A stretch of 53,375 nucleotides of DNA from Paenibacillus xylanivorans (GTDB lineage: Bacteria; Bacillota; Bacilli; Paenibacillales; Paenibacillaceae): contig NZ_LITU01000050.1 in the NCBI RefSeq assembly GCF_001280595.1, forward strand, positions 303,171 through 356,545, read 5' to 3'. How positions within the stretch are numbered: the first letter of the stretch is position 1; each line of letters starts with the position of its first letter. Shown in pieces: positions 18,078-27,159 of this stretch. The notes under the pieces were generated by a model. The model did not search any database and was not told where the DNA came from. It saw nothing but the letters and a program-made list of their open reading frames with translations. Made by a program: the position numbers and the translations under genes.

Positions 18078-19517
18078 TTATGATAAAAACTTGCGGTGGT
18101 GCTTCTTGCCATCATATGTGAACCAGATCGGTTTATCTTCCACCCGTGTTTCCACATGGACGGTACGCCCCCAAAGGCGGTACAGATAAGGCAGGGTCCG
18201 TTCCATATATTTCAGATCCAGCTCGATACCCTCATATTGATGCTTGAGCACGAGTTCCCCTGTTCGCAGGTAATCGGCGTCCTGAACGACCAGATATGGA
18301 GAACCACCATTGATGCGTGAAAATACAAGCTGATCCCGTATGTTTTGCCAGGACTTGTCGGTGATTTTCCAGTCCGGGCCCTTTTTCTCGAATACATAGA
18401 GGTCGAGGTCTTCGGTTAATTGCTTGGTCATGTAATTGCGGATAAAAGAGGTATCGGAATCGAATTCGCGCACCTCAAACATTTTGGCACGACCCTGCCC
18501 AGGTTGACGTCCAAAACGTTCTCTTTCTTCGCGGGACGGGTTATCCCAGCGACGTTCAATATCCTCGAATATTTTCAGCCCTAAATAGTAGGGATTCAAA
18601 CTTTGCTTGGATGGCTGCACGACAGAAGAGTTCAGTTTGGCAAATTCAATTGTATCCTCACTGTTTAGGTCCAGTTCCCTTATAATACGTTGATGCCAGT
18701 AGGAGGCCCAGCCTTCATTCATGATCTTTGTTTCCATCTGCGGCCAGAAATAGAGCATTTCCTCACGCATCATACTCATAATATCCCGCTGCCAATCCGT
18801 CAACACTTCGGAAAATTCCTGGATAAACCACATCACATCTTTTTCCGGTTCTGGTGGAAAGTGATGCACCTGTATTCCCTCTACAGGTTTTTCTTCAATC
18901 TGGATATCATCAAGGGACCACAGGTCATCATAGCGACCTTCCGGTCGAGGCGTTTTCTGGCCGCGCTGTTCCCGCATTTTCATCTCCATATAACGTTGTT
19001 TGTCCAAATGGCGGGGTTTGATCAACTGTGGATCGACATGTTCCTGAATGGCTATAACGGCATCAATGAACGCTTCAACAGCCTCTGTACCATATTCCAT
19101 CTCATAGTTGCTGATCCGGTCAGCAGTCGCTGCCATGCTCTCCACCATATTGCGATTCGACTTGGAGAAGCGGGCATTGTTTTTGAAAAAATCGCAGTGA
19201 GCCAGTACGTGTGCGACAATCAGCTTGTTCTGGATCAGGGAGTTGCCATCCAGAAGGAAGGCGTAACAAGGGTTGGAATTGATTACGAGCTCATAAATTT
19301 TACTGAGTCCAAAATCATATTGCATCTTCATTTTATGAAAAGTCTTCCCGAAGCTCCAGTGACTGAACCGGGTCGGCATACCATATGCTCCAAAGGTATA
19401 GATGATATCGGCAGGGCATATTTCATAACGCATCGGATAATAATCCAGGCCGAATCCATCGGCAATCTCCATAATCTCGGCAATGGCGTATTCAAGGTCG
19501 CGGATTTCATCTGTCAT
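18078..19517 (-). CDS. spoVR: SpoVR family protein
   Basis: A 479-residue member of the SpoVR/YcgB family (DUF444-partner family), needed for normal spore cortex formation in Bacillus. Recognised from [29 protein letters not shown] and the [13 protein letters not shown] stretch with its histidines; no enzymatic activity is established for the family. It shares four bases (ATGA, 19514-19517) with yhbH upstream, so translation is coupled. PrkA, the third member of the set, lies about 10.6 kb away on the other strand. Confidence 0.95.
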   Translation of the reverse strand: MTDEIRDLEYAIAEIMEIADGFGLDYYPMRYEICPADIIYTFGAYGMPTRFSHWSFGKTFHKMKMQYDFGLSKIYELVINSNPCYAFLLDGNSLIQNKLIVAHVLAHCDFFKNNARFSKSNRNMVESMAATADRISNYEMEYGTEAVEAFIDAVIAIQEHVDPQLIKPRHLDKQRYMEMKMREQRGQKTPRPEGRYDDLWSLDDIQIEEKPVEGIQVHHFPPEPEKDVMWFIQEFSEVLTDWQRDIMSMMREEMLYFWPQMETKIMNEGWASYWHQRIIRELDLNSEDTIEFAKLNSSVVQPSKQSLNPYYLGLKIFEDIERRWDNPSREERERFGRQPGQGRAKMFEVREFDSDTSFIRNYMTKQLTEDLDLYVFEKKGPDWKITDKSWQNIRDQLVFSRINGGSPYLVVQDADYLRTGELVLKHQYEGIELDLKYMERTLPYLYRLWGRTVHVETRVEDKPIWFTYDGKKHHRKFLS

Positions 19518-20680
19518 CTTACGCTGCCTCCTTCCCGTTTCTGGAAAAAGCTGCGCAAAGCTTTGTACACTTCGCCTTTTTCTTTGATCACATAATACAT
19601 GAACTGGTCGATCTTGATATGACGATAGGCGGACATGAGTGTGCTGCTGCGGTTGTACTGATTCACCTCGCCATAACCAAACATGTTGCTGCGCTTCATC
19701 AATTCACCAATCAGTTTGACACAACGCTCATTATCCGAGGTCAGGTTATCCCCGTCCGAGAAGTGGAAAGGGTAGATGTTGTAGCTGGAAGGCGGATAAC
19801 GGCTATCAATAATTTCCAATGCCTTCATATATACAGAGGAACAGATGGTCCCTCCACTTTCGCCGCGGGTGAAAAATTCCTCCTCGGTCACTTCCTTGGC
19901 TTCGGTATGATGGGCGAGGAAAACAATCTCAACCTTCTCATACTGACGGCGGAGGAAACGGGTCATCCAGAAGAAAAAGCTGCGTGCGCAATATTTCTCA
20001 AAGGAGCCCATGGACCCGGAAGTGTCCATCATGGCGATAATGACCGCATTGGACTGAGGAATGATTTTGTCTTCCCACGTCTTGTAACGCAGATCATCCG
20101 GACTGATATGGTGAATGCCCGGATTGCCGGTAGTGGCGTTACGGCGCAAGTTTTCCAATATGGTGCGTTTCTTGTCAATATTGGACTGCATGCCTTTTTT
20201 GCGAATATCGTTGAATACCACCGTATGTGTCTCAATCTGATCTTTGTCTTTTTGCTTCAGATCTGGAAGCTCCAGTTCCGCAAAAAGCATATCTTCCAAT
20301 TCCTCGATACTTACCTCGGCTTCAACAATGTCATGCCCCGGCTGATCTCCGGCCTTTTCACCTTTGCCTGGCTTCTTCGAAGCGGGATCACGACCGATGA
20401 CATCCCCGACCTGACTGTCACCGTCCCCCTGCCCCACATGTTTTTGCTTTTGGTAGTTATACACAAAACGGTACTCATCCAGACTGCGGATTGGTACCTT
20501 GATGATTTGTTGTCCATCGGACATAATGATGTTTTCTTCGGTAATCAAATCAGGCAGATTCTGCTTGATGACATCTTTAACCTTTTGCTGATGGCGTTGC
20601 TGGTCCTGGTACCCTTTGCGGTGAAGCGACCAATCTTCCCGGGATACGACGAACGAGTAAGGCTGGTGTGAATTTGACAT
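19514..20680 (-). CDS. yhbH: YhbH, DUF444 (von Willebrand-like) sporulation protein
   Basis: A 388-residue DUF444 protein. The C-terminal half carries a VWA-like fold with a MIDAS motif ([13 protein letters not shown]). The N-terminal part has the low-complexity GDGDSQVGD region and a basic helix. The E. coli homologue YeaH is linked to the kinase YeaG. ATG 20680 is chosen because GGGGGGTG is just upstream; the in-frame start at 20695 lies before the ribosome binding site. First gene of the yhbH-spoVR operon. No sporulation sigma-factor promoter could be assigned with confidence. Confidence 0.93.
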   Translation of the reverse strand: MSNSHQPYSFVVSREDWSLHRKGYQDQQRHQQKVKDVIKQNLPDLITEENIIMSDGQQIIKVPIRSLDEYRFVYNYQKQKHVGQGDGDSQVGDVIGRDPASKKPGKGEKAGDQPGHDIVEAEVSIEELEDMLFAELELPDLKQKDKDQIETHTVVFNDIRKKGMQSNIDKKRTILENLRRNATTGNPGIHHISPDDLRYKTWEDKIIPQSNAVIIAMMDTSGSMGSFEKYCARSFFFWMTRFLRRQYEKVEIVFLAHHTEAKEVTEEEFFTRGESGGTICSSVYMKALEIIDSRYPPSSYNIYPFHFSDGDNLTSDNERCVKLIGELMKRSNMFGYGEVNQYNRSSTLMSAYRHIKIDQFMYYVIKEKGEVYKALRSFFQKREGGSVR

Positions 20681-20854
20681 GTAGGCACCCCCCATTAATT
20701 ACGCGGCACAGTTTGGCCTGTCGGTAATTAAGTATATTCACGGGCGGGGACGATATGTGATGCGTGAGTAGATAAAATGATACAATTACGCGAGTTTCCC
20801 TTCTTGGATCGTCTAAAATTGCACAGATCGAACTGAACTTTTTTACAGAAACGA

Positions 20855-20884
20855 TGAACAAGTGTGACGAACTTCCTTTACAAT
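20855..20884 (+). promoter_or_regulatory. Candidate promoter of the MFS gene
   Basis: TGAACA, 18 bases, TACAAT; followed by a leader hairpin CATCCC/GGGATG at 20905-20921. Confidence 0.45.
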
Positions 20885-20942
20885 AGGGACAGGTGTGTAC
20901 TTGGCATCCCTTTGAGGGATGTGTGCAGAGGAAGGATAACAT

Positions 20943-22283
20943 TTGGATAAACGGGCAATTAAGGCATGGATTATGTATGATTGGGCCAACTCGGCCTATG
21001 CGACGACGGTACTTGCAGCCGTTCTTCCCGTCTTTTACGCTTCCGTGGCTGCAGCTACACTGGATGCAGATACCTCGGCATCTTATCTGGCGTATACCCA
21101 TTCTATCGGTATGTTATGTGTAGCATTGTTAACCCCTTTGCTGGGGACCTTAGCGGATTTATCGGGACGTAAGGGCGACTTTCTAAAAGTATTCTCCATC
21201 ATTGGCATCATCGCAACGCTTGGATTCAGCATCATTGGAGAGGGAGACTGGCTGCTCGCTTCTGCTCTACTGGTCATTTCGACAATCGGTTTTGCGGGTG
21301 GCAACACGTTCTATGATGCGATGCTGCCTGATCTGGTATCAGCCGAGCAAAGAGATATGATCTCCTCCAAAGGGTATGCCTATGGTTATATTGGTGGAGG
21401 GCTGTTGCTTGCGGTCAATATGCTGATGATCCAGCAGCCTGGCTGGTTTGGGATGGGGAGTACGCTTGCTGGAACAAGACTTGCTTTTATCTCCGTGGCA
21501 TTGTGGTGGCTGGTGTTCTCCATTCCATTATTTCGCCATGCCCCGCGTCGTCCTGCATCGCCGGATATGCCCAAGTCATGGAAAGGGTATGCTGGTGTGG
21601 GCGTACGCAGACTTCGCCAAACCTTTCGTCAGATCCGGCGTTTTCCCCAGTTGATGAGGTTGCTGGTTGCTTTCTGGTTTTTCAATGATGGCATTAACAC
21701 GATTATCCTGATGGCAACCATTTACGGAACAAGCATTGGGATCGGGACAGCGGATCTGATGTTGGCCTTGTTACTGACTCAGTTTATCGGGTTTCCTTGC
21801 ACGTTGTTGCTGGGGGCATGGGCACAGCGTTGGGGTGCGAAGCAGGTGTTAATGGTCAGCTTGTCCATTTACATATGCATTGTTATCTTGGGGTATTTCA
21901 TGACATCAGCCATTCATTTCTATCTGCTCGCTGGACTGGTTGGCGTAGTTCAGGGCGTGAGCCAATCGACGGCGCGTTCCTTGTTCAGCAATTTGATGCC
22001 TGCAGGCAGAACAGGAGAGTATTTTGGATTTGTTAATATTACAGGCAAGTTCTCTTCCATTTTTGGACCGTTTGTATTCGGTTGGGTGGGTCAATTAACA
22101 GGGTCAACCCGCTGGGGGATTCTGTCCCTGATTTTCTTTTTCGCTGTTGGGATTGCAGTTTTATTGACTGTTAAGGTGCAGCAGGGCATGTCGGATGCGA
22201 TTCAGGCAAATCAGGAAGAAGAACATGGGTGGGTGCTTCATCCCATTTCGGGGAAAGGCTCAGAGGCAAGATCGACTGGATGA
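20943..22283 (+). CDS. MFS transporter, Atg22/UMF1-like family
   Basis: A 446-residue integral membrane protein with about 12 membrane segments. The start AWIMYDWANSAYATTVLAAVLP is the diagnostic signature of the Atg22-like/UMF1 family, related to the yeast vacuolar amino-acid effluxer. TTG start with AGGAAGG 8 bases upstream; no ATG is available near the conserved start. The substrate is unknown; amino-acid or peptide efflux is a family-based guess. Single-gene unit ending at 22331-22372. Confidence 0.88.
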   Translation: MDKRAIKAWIMYDWANSAYATTVLAAVLPVFYASVAAATLDADTSASYLAYTHSIGMLCVALLTPLLGTLADLSGRKGDFLKVFSIIGIIATLGFSIIGEGDWLLASALLVISTIGFAGGNTFYDAMLPDLVSAEQRDMISSKGYAYGYIGGGLLLAVNMLMIQQPGWFGMGSTLAGTRLAFISVALWWLVFSIPLFRHAPRRPASPDMPKSWKGYAGVGVRRLRQTFRQIRRFPQLMRLLVAFWFFNDGINTIILMATIYGTSIGIGTADLMLALLLTQFIGFPCTLLLGAWAQRWGAKQVLMVSLSIYICIVILGYFMTSAIHFYLLAGLVGVVQGVSQSTARSLFSNLMPAGRTGEYFGFVNITGKFSSIFGPFVFGWVGQLTGSTRWGILSLIFFFAVGIAVLLTVKVQQGMSDAIQANQEEEHGWVLHPISGKGSEARSTG

Positions 22284-22330
22284 GTGGTTAACCATGTTTT
22301 ATATCTAATGTTCATCATTAATAATAGTAG

Positions 22331-22372
22331 CTCCGTGGGCCTGTTTATTCGTAAACTGCTCCGGAGTTTTTT
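22331..22372 (+). terminator. Intrinsic terminator of the MFS gene
   Basis: Imperfect stem CTCC..GTTT/AAAC..GGAG followed by six T. It insulates the lasso operon from upstream transcription. Confidence 0.7.
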
Positions 22373-22488
22373 CATGTTTGTGCAACAGTTACAAATGGTG
22401 AGGGACATAGAATAAGTATAAGTGCTTAAACGACAGAGAACAGAATAGAGTGGATAGAAAGATATTATGAAAAGGTGAAAATAAAAGA

Positions 22489-22517
22489 TTGACATGATAC
22501 ATTTTGTATCATAGAGT
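22489..22517 (+). promoter_or_regulatory. Promoter of the lasso peptide operon
   Basis: Perfect -35 TTGACA, 17-base spacer, -10 TAGAGT. A 19-bp palindrome fills the spacer. The start codon is about 150 bases downstream; the leader carries a hairpin TATTCCC/GGGAATA at 22576-22593. Confidence 0.65.
22494..22512. promoter_or_regulatory. Palindromic operator between -35 and -10 of the lasso promoter
   Basis: ATGATAC-ATTTT-GTATCAT, a perfect 7-5-7 inverted repeat exactly between the hexamers. A bound dimeric repressor would block polymerase. No regulator gene is in the operon, so the cognate protein is unknown. Confidence 0.6.
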
Positions 22518-22664
22518 AAAAGTATAAATACATATCGTATCTAAAAGTTGTCGAAAGTACATCATCCATTTTACCTATTCCCGTATGGGAATATTAGCGG
22601 ATATTGATATAAAGAGCTATACCAACTGCATGCTTATTTTAATTTTACAGAGGAGAGGCTGCCC

Positions 22665-23924
22665 TTGGTAGATGTTCATGGTAACGGACTTGTCTTACTA
22701 CTATGTGTACCTCGCAGTGGAAGTTCGCTATCCACCGTGATGCTGCAAAATCACAGCCGTGTATTTGCCACACAGGAGATGTGGTTTCTGATGAATCTTG
22801 TAGATTTAAAGCAGGCTGATTCCCGCCCCTACGGAGGAAGTGCAATTATCCGTCAGTTTTACAGCGCCATGGTATCAGATGAAGGTTTTGAGAAGGCTTG
22901 CAGAAGCTTTGCTCTTGAAATTTATAACGGATTTCTGGAGGGGAGCGGGGCAGACTTCCTCGTAGATAAATCTCCTCGTTACTATTATATGCTGGAATGG
23001 CTTGATCGCCTGTTTCCACAGTCCAAGCGCATTCATCTTCAGCGTAACCCCCTTGCCATAGCTGCTTCCTACAAAAAGGTAAACCGCCATACTGGAGAAG
23101 GCTTCGAACTAATTCGCAGCTTGCAGAGTCCGAACCTCAATATGAAAGCAGTCGATCTCACGCTGGGTATGCTCCGTTTGAATGATTATTTTGCGGACAA
23201 ACACACGAATGCCTATGAAGTTCAGTACGAACAACTCGTCTCCAGTCCTCAGGAAGAAATGGAAAAGCTATGTGGTTTTCTTGGTATCGGATATGAAGAG
23301 GGAATAGAGCAATATGGACGCTTTACGGATAGTACAAAGTCCAATATGTTCTACAGTATGGGTGTCGGTGATCCGTTTCTGTCCTCGCATCAGGAAGCTC
23401 ATAAAGATTCTGTTAACAACTGGAAAAAGATACTAGATCCGAAGGAAGTTGAATTTTATTGCCGTGTAATGGGTGCAGATCTGTTCCATCGGATAGGGTA
23501 CAGTGAACAGCTCGAAGAAGCCGAGCAATGGACGGGTGTGCGTTACGAAGCTGGCCCAGATGAGGAAGTCATTTCCAAGCTAACACGTCAATTTTCAGAG
23601 GCAACGGGCAGCAGCTGGCAGCAAGGTTACCGGATGCAGCCTGTAGACGTAGCGGGCAGTACTCAAGATGGAAATAATAGAGCGCCTGAACCTGATGCGA
23701 TTGATCCGACATTGGCCGCACTGGCAACGATCAGGCAACTGGAAGCCGCACTTCGTGCAGCCGATAATCGGCTGGAGCGAGGGTACAATGAGCGGGAACG
23801 ATTGAAGGTACAGCTTGCCTCTGCTCACAGCAAGATTCAGCGTATCAAGTCCTTGATTCCGTTTGGTAACCAGATAAGCGCCTGGGCTTCACAGCGCAAG
23901 ATACTCCGGGGAGGAAAGTCATGA
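22665..23924 (+). CDS. PAPS-dependent sulfotransferase, first gene of the lasso operon
   Basis: A 419-residue protein. Residues 1 to about 290 are a sulfotransferase fold: the 5'-phosphosulfate loop PRSGSS at 16-21, DKSPRYYY at 101-108, and the 3'-phosphate binding RNPLAIAAS at 127-135, as in the Sulfotransferase_3 family. The C-terminal part (about 345-395) is a predicted coiled coil with a basic tail, not part of the catalytic fold. TTG start with AGAGGAG 8 bases upstream. Its stop overlaps the cyclase start (ATGA, 23921-23924). Position and coupling suggest it sulfates the lasso peptide, with PAPS from the CysC encoded nearby; a substrate elsewhere in the cell cannot be excluded. Confidence 0.88.
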   Translation: MVDVHGNGLVLLLCVPRSGSSLSTVMLQNHSRVFATQEMWFLMNLVDLKQADSRPYGGSAIIRQFYSAMVSDEGFEKACRSFALEIYNGFLEGSGADFLVDKSPRYYYMLEWLDRLFPQSKRIHLQRNPLAIAASYKKVNRHTGEGFELIRSLQSPNLNMKAVDLTLGMLRLNDYFADKHTNAYEVQYEQLVSSPQEEMEKLCGFLGIGYEEGIEQYGRFTDSTKSNMFYSMGVGDPFLSSHQEAHKDSVNNWKKILDPKEVEFYCRVMGADLFHRIGYSEQLEEAEQWTGVRYEAGPDEEVISKLTRQFSEATGSSWQQGYRMQPVDVAGSTQDGNNRAPEPDAIDPTLAALATIRQLEAALRAADNRLERGYNERERLKVQLASAHSKIQRIKSLIPFGNQISAWASQRKILRGGKS

Positions 23925-25852
23925 GCGCTATAGCAGGAATTGTTCATACCGATGGTCAGCAAGCGTTATGGGAAGACAGTTGGCGTCTGTATGCCAGTCT
24001 GGGTCACGTTCCAGCGGATACAACGGGGGTCTGGAAAGGCAATGAAGCCTTCCTGAGCTGCCACGCCCAGTGGATTACGCCGGAGTCGGTCAGCGAGCAA
24101 TTGCCTTTATATGATGAAGTGAGCGGTCTGACCATCACGGCGGATGCCATTTTGGATAATCGGGAACAGCTGGCAGATCAACTGTCCATATCGAGAGCAG
24201 AGTTAGCAGGATTGTCGGATAGTGAACTCATCCTGCGTGCCTATCAGCGATGGGATGAACATATGGCCGAGAAGTTGCTTGGTGATTTTGCCTTCGCAAT
24301 CTGGGACGATCGCAAGCGCAGACTATTCGCTGCCAGAGATATTACTGGCATGAGATCCTTTTATTTTCGGCATGATGGTGAGCGGTTTGCTTTCTGTACC
24401 TTAATGAATCCGTTGCTGCAATTGGAAGGTGTACATAAAGAGCTGGATGAAATCTGGTTGTCCGAATTTCTTGCCATTCCTGATATGCATGACTCGGCAG
24501 ATATCCATTCTACCGTCTATCGCGGAGTAAGCCAGCTTCCCCCTGCCCATACGCTTAGCTTCAGGGATGGAAGGTTGGAACAGAAACAATATCATCGCTG
24601 GGACGAAGTGGAGCCTCTAAGACTCAAGTCCGACGGGGAATATGTAGAAGCATTCCGTGAGGTATTTGGTCAAGCTGTTGGATCACGTTTGCGAACGCAT
24701 CGACAGGTGGCTGCTGCTTTGAGTGGAGGGCTGGATTCTGGAGCCGTGGTTGGATATGCCTCAGGAACACTACGGAGACAGGGGAAAACGTTAAATGCGT
24801 ACAGCTATGTTCCGGTGTCTGATTTTACGGATTATACATCGAAAACGCTGTTAGCGGATGAACGCCCTTTTATCCAGTCTACGGTTAATCATGTCGGTAA
24901 TATCGCGGAGAATTATCTTGATTTTGAGGGGAGAAGCCCTCTTAGTGAAGTGGATACCTGGCTTGATATTATGGAAATGCCTTATAAATATTTTGAGAAT
25001 TCGTTCTGGATTCGCGGGTTCTATGAAAAAGCGAGTCAGCAGGATGCAGGTATTCTATTGACTGGAGCACGGGGCAACTTCACGGTCTCCTGGGGACCAG
25101 CACTAGATTATTACGCCAGTTTGCTAAAAACCGGACGCTGGTTCCGGTGGCTCCGGGAAATGCAGCAGTACAGTGAACGTACCGGGATGAAATTCTCGCG
25201 AATTGCTAAAATTACGGGCCGAAAAGCGTATCCGGAATTGTTCAAATCCATGTCGAAGGGAGCTGCCCAAGCCGCATCGGTGCAATTAATCCATCCGGAG
25301 TTTGCTAGGCGAACTGGTGTATTGGAACGGCTCAAATCCATTATCGTTCTGCAAGGCGGCGCCCAAGCAGATGCTCTCAAAGTACGGGCAGAGAAATTCA
25401 ATAACCTGGCCATTGCGAACAAAAATGGTGCTGTCGCGACCAAATGCTCTCTTCGTTATCGGGCGTGGGAGCGTGACCCTACGAGTGACGCCAGAGTGAT
25501 TCGTTTCTGTCTGTCCGTACCGATTGAACAATATGTTAGTCAAGGAACGGACCGTGCCTTGATCCGTCGGGCTACCTCACCTGAGCTGCCTGACAAAGTG
25601 AGATTAAACCAGCGAGTTCGCGGTGTTCAGCCCGCGGATTGGTTGCACCGCATGATTCCCAATTGGGGTGATTTTACTGCCGAATTGCGTGCGCTATGTT
25701 CTGACAGCCGGGTCGCCGGCATATTGAACACAGAGCGAATCAAGTCCGCACTTGCGAATTTTCCGAACCCTCGGCCCGAGCTCGCTTCCCACCCGGACTT
25801 GCGGTTGATGATGCATAGCCTGATCGTGTATCGATTCATCCGAAAGTTCTGA
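23921..25852 (+). CDS. Lasso peptide macrolactam synthetase (asparagine synthetase-like, C protein)
   Basis: A 643-residue homologue of asparagine synthetase B. It would activate the Asp9 side chain of the core as an AMP ester and close the ring with the Ala1 amine. The ATP-pyrophosphatase loop SGGLDS is intact at 268-273. The N-terminal glutaminase-like domain begins MSAIAG: the catalytic Cys2 of glutamine-using enzymes is Ser, so ammonia release from glutamine is not expected, which fits a ligase whose nucleophile is a peptide amine. Four-base overlap with the sulfotransferase gene; the precursor gene follows after 77 bases. Confidence 0.93.
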   Translation: MSAIAGIVHTDGQQALWEDSWRLYASLGHVPADTTGVWKGNEAFLSCHAQWITPESVSEQLPLYDEVSGLTITADAILDNREQLADQLSISRAELAGLSDSELILRAYQRWDEHMAEKLLGDFAFAIWDDRKRRLFAARDITGMRSFYFRHDGERFAFCTLMNPLLQLEGVHKELDEIWLSEFLAIPDMHDSADIHSTVYRGVSQLPPAHTLSFRDGRLEQKQYHRWDEVEPLRLKSDGEYVEAFREVFGQAVGSRLRTHRQVAAALSGGLDSGAVVGYASGTLRRQGKTLNAYSYVPVSDFTDYTSKTLLADERPFIQSTVNHVGNIAENYLDFEGRSPLSEVDTWLDIMEMPYKYFENSFWIRGFYEKASQQDAGILLTGARGNFTVSWGPALDYYASLLKTGRWFRWLREMQQYSERTGMKFSRIAKITGRKAYPELFKSMSKGAAQAASVQLIHPEFARRTGVLERLKSIIVLQGGAQADALKVRAEKFNNLAIANKNGAVATKCSLRYRAWERDPTSDARVIRFCLSVPIEQYVSQGTDRALIRRATSPELPDKVRLNQRVRGVQPADWLHRMIPNWGDFTAELRALCSDSRVAGILNTERIKSALANFPNPRPELASHPDLRLMMHSLIVYRFIRKF

Positions 25853-25929
25853 TGCAGCTAGGGGGTGTAGTGATATGAACCGGCATACGGGTTCATTAAT
25901 CCGTTGACTCATGAGAGGAGGTGAACACG

Positions 25930-26067
25930 ATGCAAATGGAAAAAAAGGAATGGCAAGCACCAGCACTGGAAGTATTGGAAGTGAACCAAACAATGGCGGG
26001 CGTAGGTTACAAACAGATCGACTGGATTACTGTCCACGATGCTGATCTCTACGATCCAACTTCCTAA
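25930..26067 (+). CDS. Lasso peptide precursor (paeninodin-like, A protein)
   Basis: A 45-residue peptide with an ideal AGAGGAGG upstream. The leader (1-22) has the RRE-recognition pattern WxxPxLEVLEV and Thr21 at the -2 position before cleavage (QTM|AG). The core (23-45) has 23 residues: ring AGVGYKQID, where Ala1 can join the Asp9 side chain, then a 14-residue tail beginning WITV and ending LYDPTS. Paeninodin, as I recall, also has an AG start, a 9-residue ring closed at Asp and a C-terminal Ser that its kinase phosphorylates. Possible modification sites: Tyr5, Tyr19, Thr22, Ser23. Mass of the unmodified lasso form, calculated by hand, is about 2545.21 Da (monoisotopic). Confidence 0.93.
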   Translation: MQMEKKEWQAPALEVLEVNQTMAGVGYKQIDWITVHDADLYDPTS

Positions 26068-26101
26068 GTTGTTTAGTTTGAACATGTGCCATCATACTTA
26101 G

Positions 26102-26143
26102 AAGGGCGGAAAGGGCAATATTCCACTTTTCGCCTCCGCCCTT
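26102..26143 (+). promoter_or_regulatory. Antiterminator-like stem between precursor and kinase genes
   Basis: AAGGGCGGA (26102-26110) pairs perfectly with TCCGCCCTT (26135-26143). The 3' arm takes up the first bases of the terminator stem (from 26138), so the two structures exclude each other. Confidence 0.6.
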
Positions 26144-26176
26144 ATATTGAGCAGTGCGAATATAAGGGCTTTTTTT
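26138..26176 (+). terminator. Internal intrinsic terminator/attenuator of the lasso operon
   Basis: GCCCTTATATT (26138-26148) pairs perfectly with AATATAAGGGC (26159-26169), followed by seven T. It lies 70 bases after the precursor stop and 36 before the kinase start, so most transcripts may end here and favour precursor over processing enzymes. Confidence 0.9.
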
Positions 26177-26211
26177 ATCTACATGCAAAATTGCGAAGGA
26201 GGAGTCATTCA

Positions 26212-27159
26212 TTGTTGCCTGTGCAGTATGAAGCCTACGGCTTGCGTTGGTTGAGCCAATTCCCCATGCCTGAACTCCAAATCGTACAGAACGGTACAGA
26301 TTCTGAAGCCGTCCATGTGGACGTACACATTGAGATAGCTGATTTGGCAGCACACTGGGAAGAGTGGGATGTGGGGAGCGATAACTTTGTATTCCGGAAT
26401 GGCAGCCTTTTTTTTCGAATCGAGGATACGGGTCTGTTTCTTATGGAACAAGGATGCCGCATTGTGGTATCCCCTCAAGCGGGAGCGGACGACAAAAAGG
26501 TTAGATTATTCGTGCTGGGCACATGTATGGCCGTCATTATGATGCAGCGCGGCATTCTTCCGCTGCACGGAAGTGCGGTGGTCATAGATGGTTGGGCGTA
26601 TGCATTTGTTGGACACTCGGGTGCGGGCAAATCTACTTTATCCGCTGCACTTGCTTCACGTGGCTACCCACTCTTGACAGATGATGTTGTGGCACTGACA
26701 TGGGATGCGGGGGGAAGAGCGATCGTATCACCGGGGTATCCGCAGCAAAAGTTATGGCAGCCCAGCCTGGACGGTTTCGGCATGAAGGAACAGGATTATG
26801 CAACGGTTCATGCGGAGATTACGAAGTACGCGATACCTGTTCAGCACTATTTTTATGATAGACCGGTTCCGCTTGCCGCGGTTTTTGAACTTGATCCGAA
26901 GCCGGAAGAGATGCTAAAACCCGTACAGCTGATGGAAGTTTCCGGGTTGGAACGTCTTCACATGCTGTGCTCTCATACCTTTCGTAGTGGACTTGTTTCC
27001 AGGCAGGGTCTGGCACAATGGCTGTTCGAGACGGTCTCACGACTGTCCGCCAGTATCGAGGTTTTCAGAATCACGAGGTCAGGATCTGATTTCACTGCAT
27101 TTGAGATGGCTGACCGGATTACAGATCATGCGCGCAAAGGAGTGTATACGGGACAATGA
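26212..27159 (+). CDS. Lasso peptide kinase (HPr kinase-like, PadeK type)
   Basis: A 315-residue protein homologous to the C-terminal catalytic domain of HPr kinase. Walker A GHSGAGKST at 134-142 and LTDDVVAL near 155-162 (the metal/substrate Asp pair) are intact, preceded by LHGSAVVIDGW. In paeninodin clusters such kinases phosphorylate the side chain of the C-terminal Ser of the precursor; this core also ends in Ser. TTG 26212 is chosen because AAGGAGGAG lies 7 bases upstream; a second TTG follows at 26215. A longer in-frame start at 26086 would run through the terminator hairpin and is rejected. Its stop overlaps the B1 start (ATGA). Confidence 0.9.
   Translation: MLPVQYEAYGLRWLSQFPMPELQIVQNGTDSEAVHVDVHIEIADLAAHWEEWDVGSDNFVFRNGSLFFRIEDTGLFLMEQGCRIVVSPQAGADDKKVRLFVLGTCMAVIMMQRGILPLHGSAVVIDGWAYAFVGHSGAGKSTLSAALASRGYPLLTDDVVALTWDAGGRAIVSPGYPQQKLWQPSLDGFGMKEQDYATVHAEITKYAIPVQHYFYDRPVPLAAVFELDPKPEEMLKPVQLMEVSGLERLHMLCSHTFRSGLVSRQGLAQWLFETVSRLSASIEVFRITRSGSDFTAFEMADRITDHARKGVYTGQ

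Noticed and set aside
18690..20671. Two long plus-strand frames (301 and 350 codons)
   Set aside because: Both lie opposite spoVR and yhbH, which are clear family members; the plus frames have atypical composition.
22238..22495. Minus-strand frame of 85 codons ahead of the lasso operon
   Set aside because: It runs through the MFS gene end and terminator, has no ribosome binding site and no recognisable features; not a second precursor or regulator.
25853..25929. A second promoter for the precursor gene
   Set aside because: No -35/-10 pair with acceptable spacing is seen in the 77 bases between cyclase and precursor.
26086..26211. Longer start for the lasso kinase at 26086
   Set aside because: It would translate through the terminator and antiterminator stems and lacks a ribosome binding site; the TTG at 26212 has an ideal one and fits the family start.
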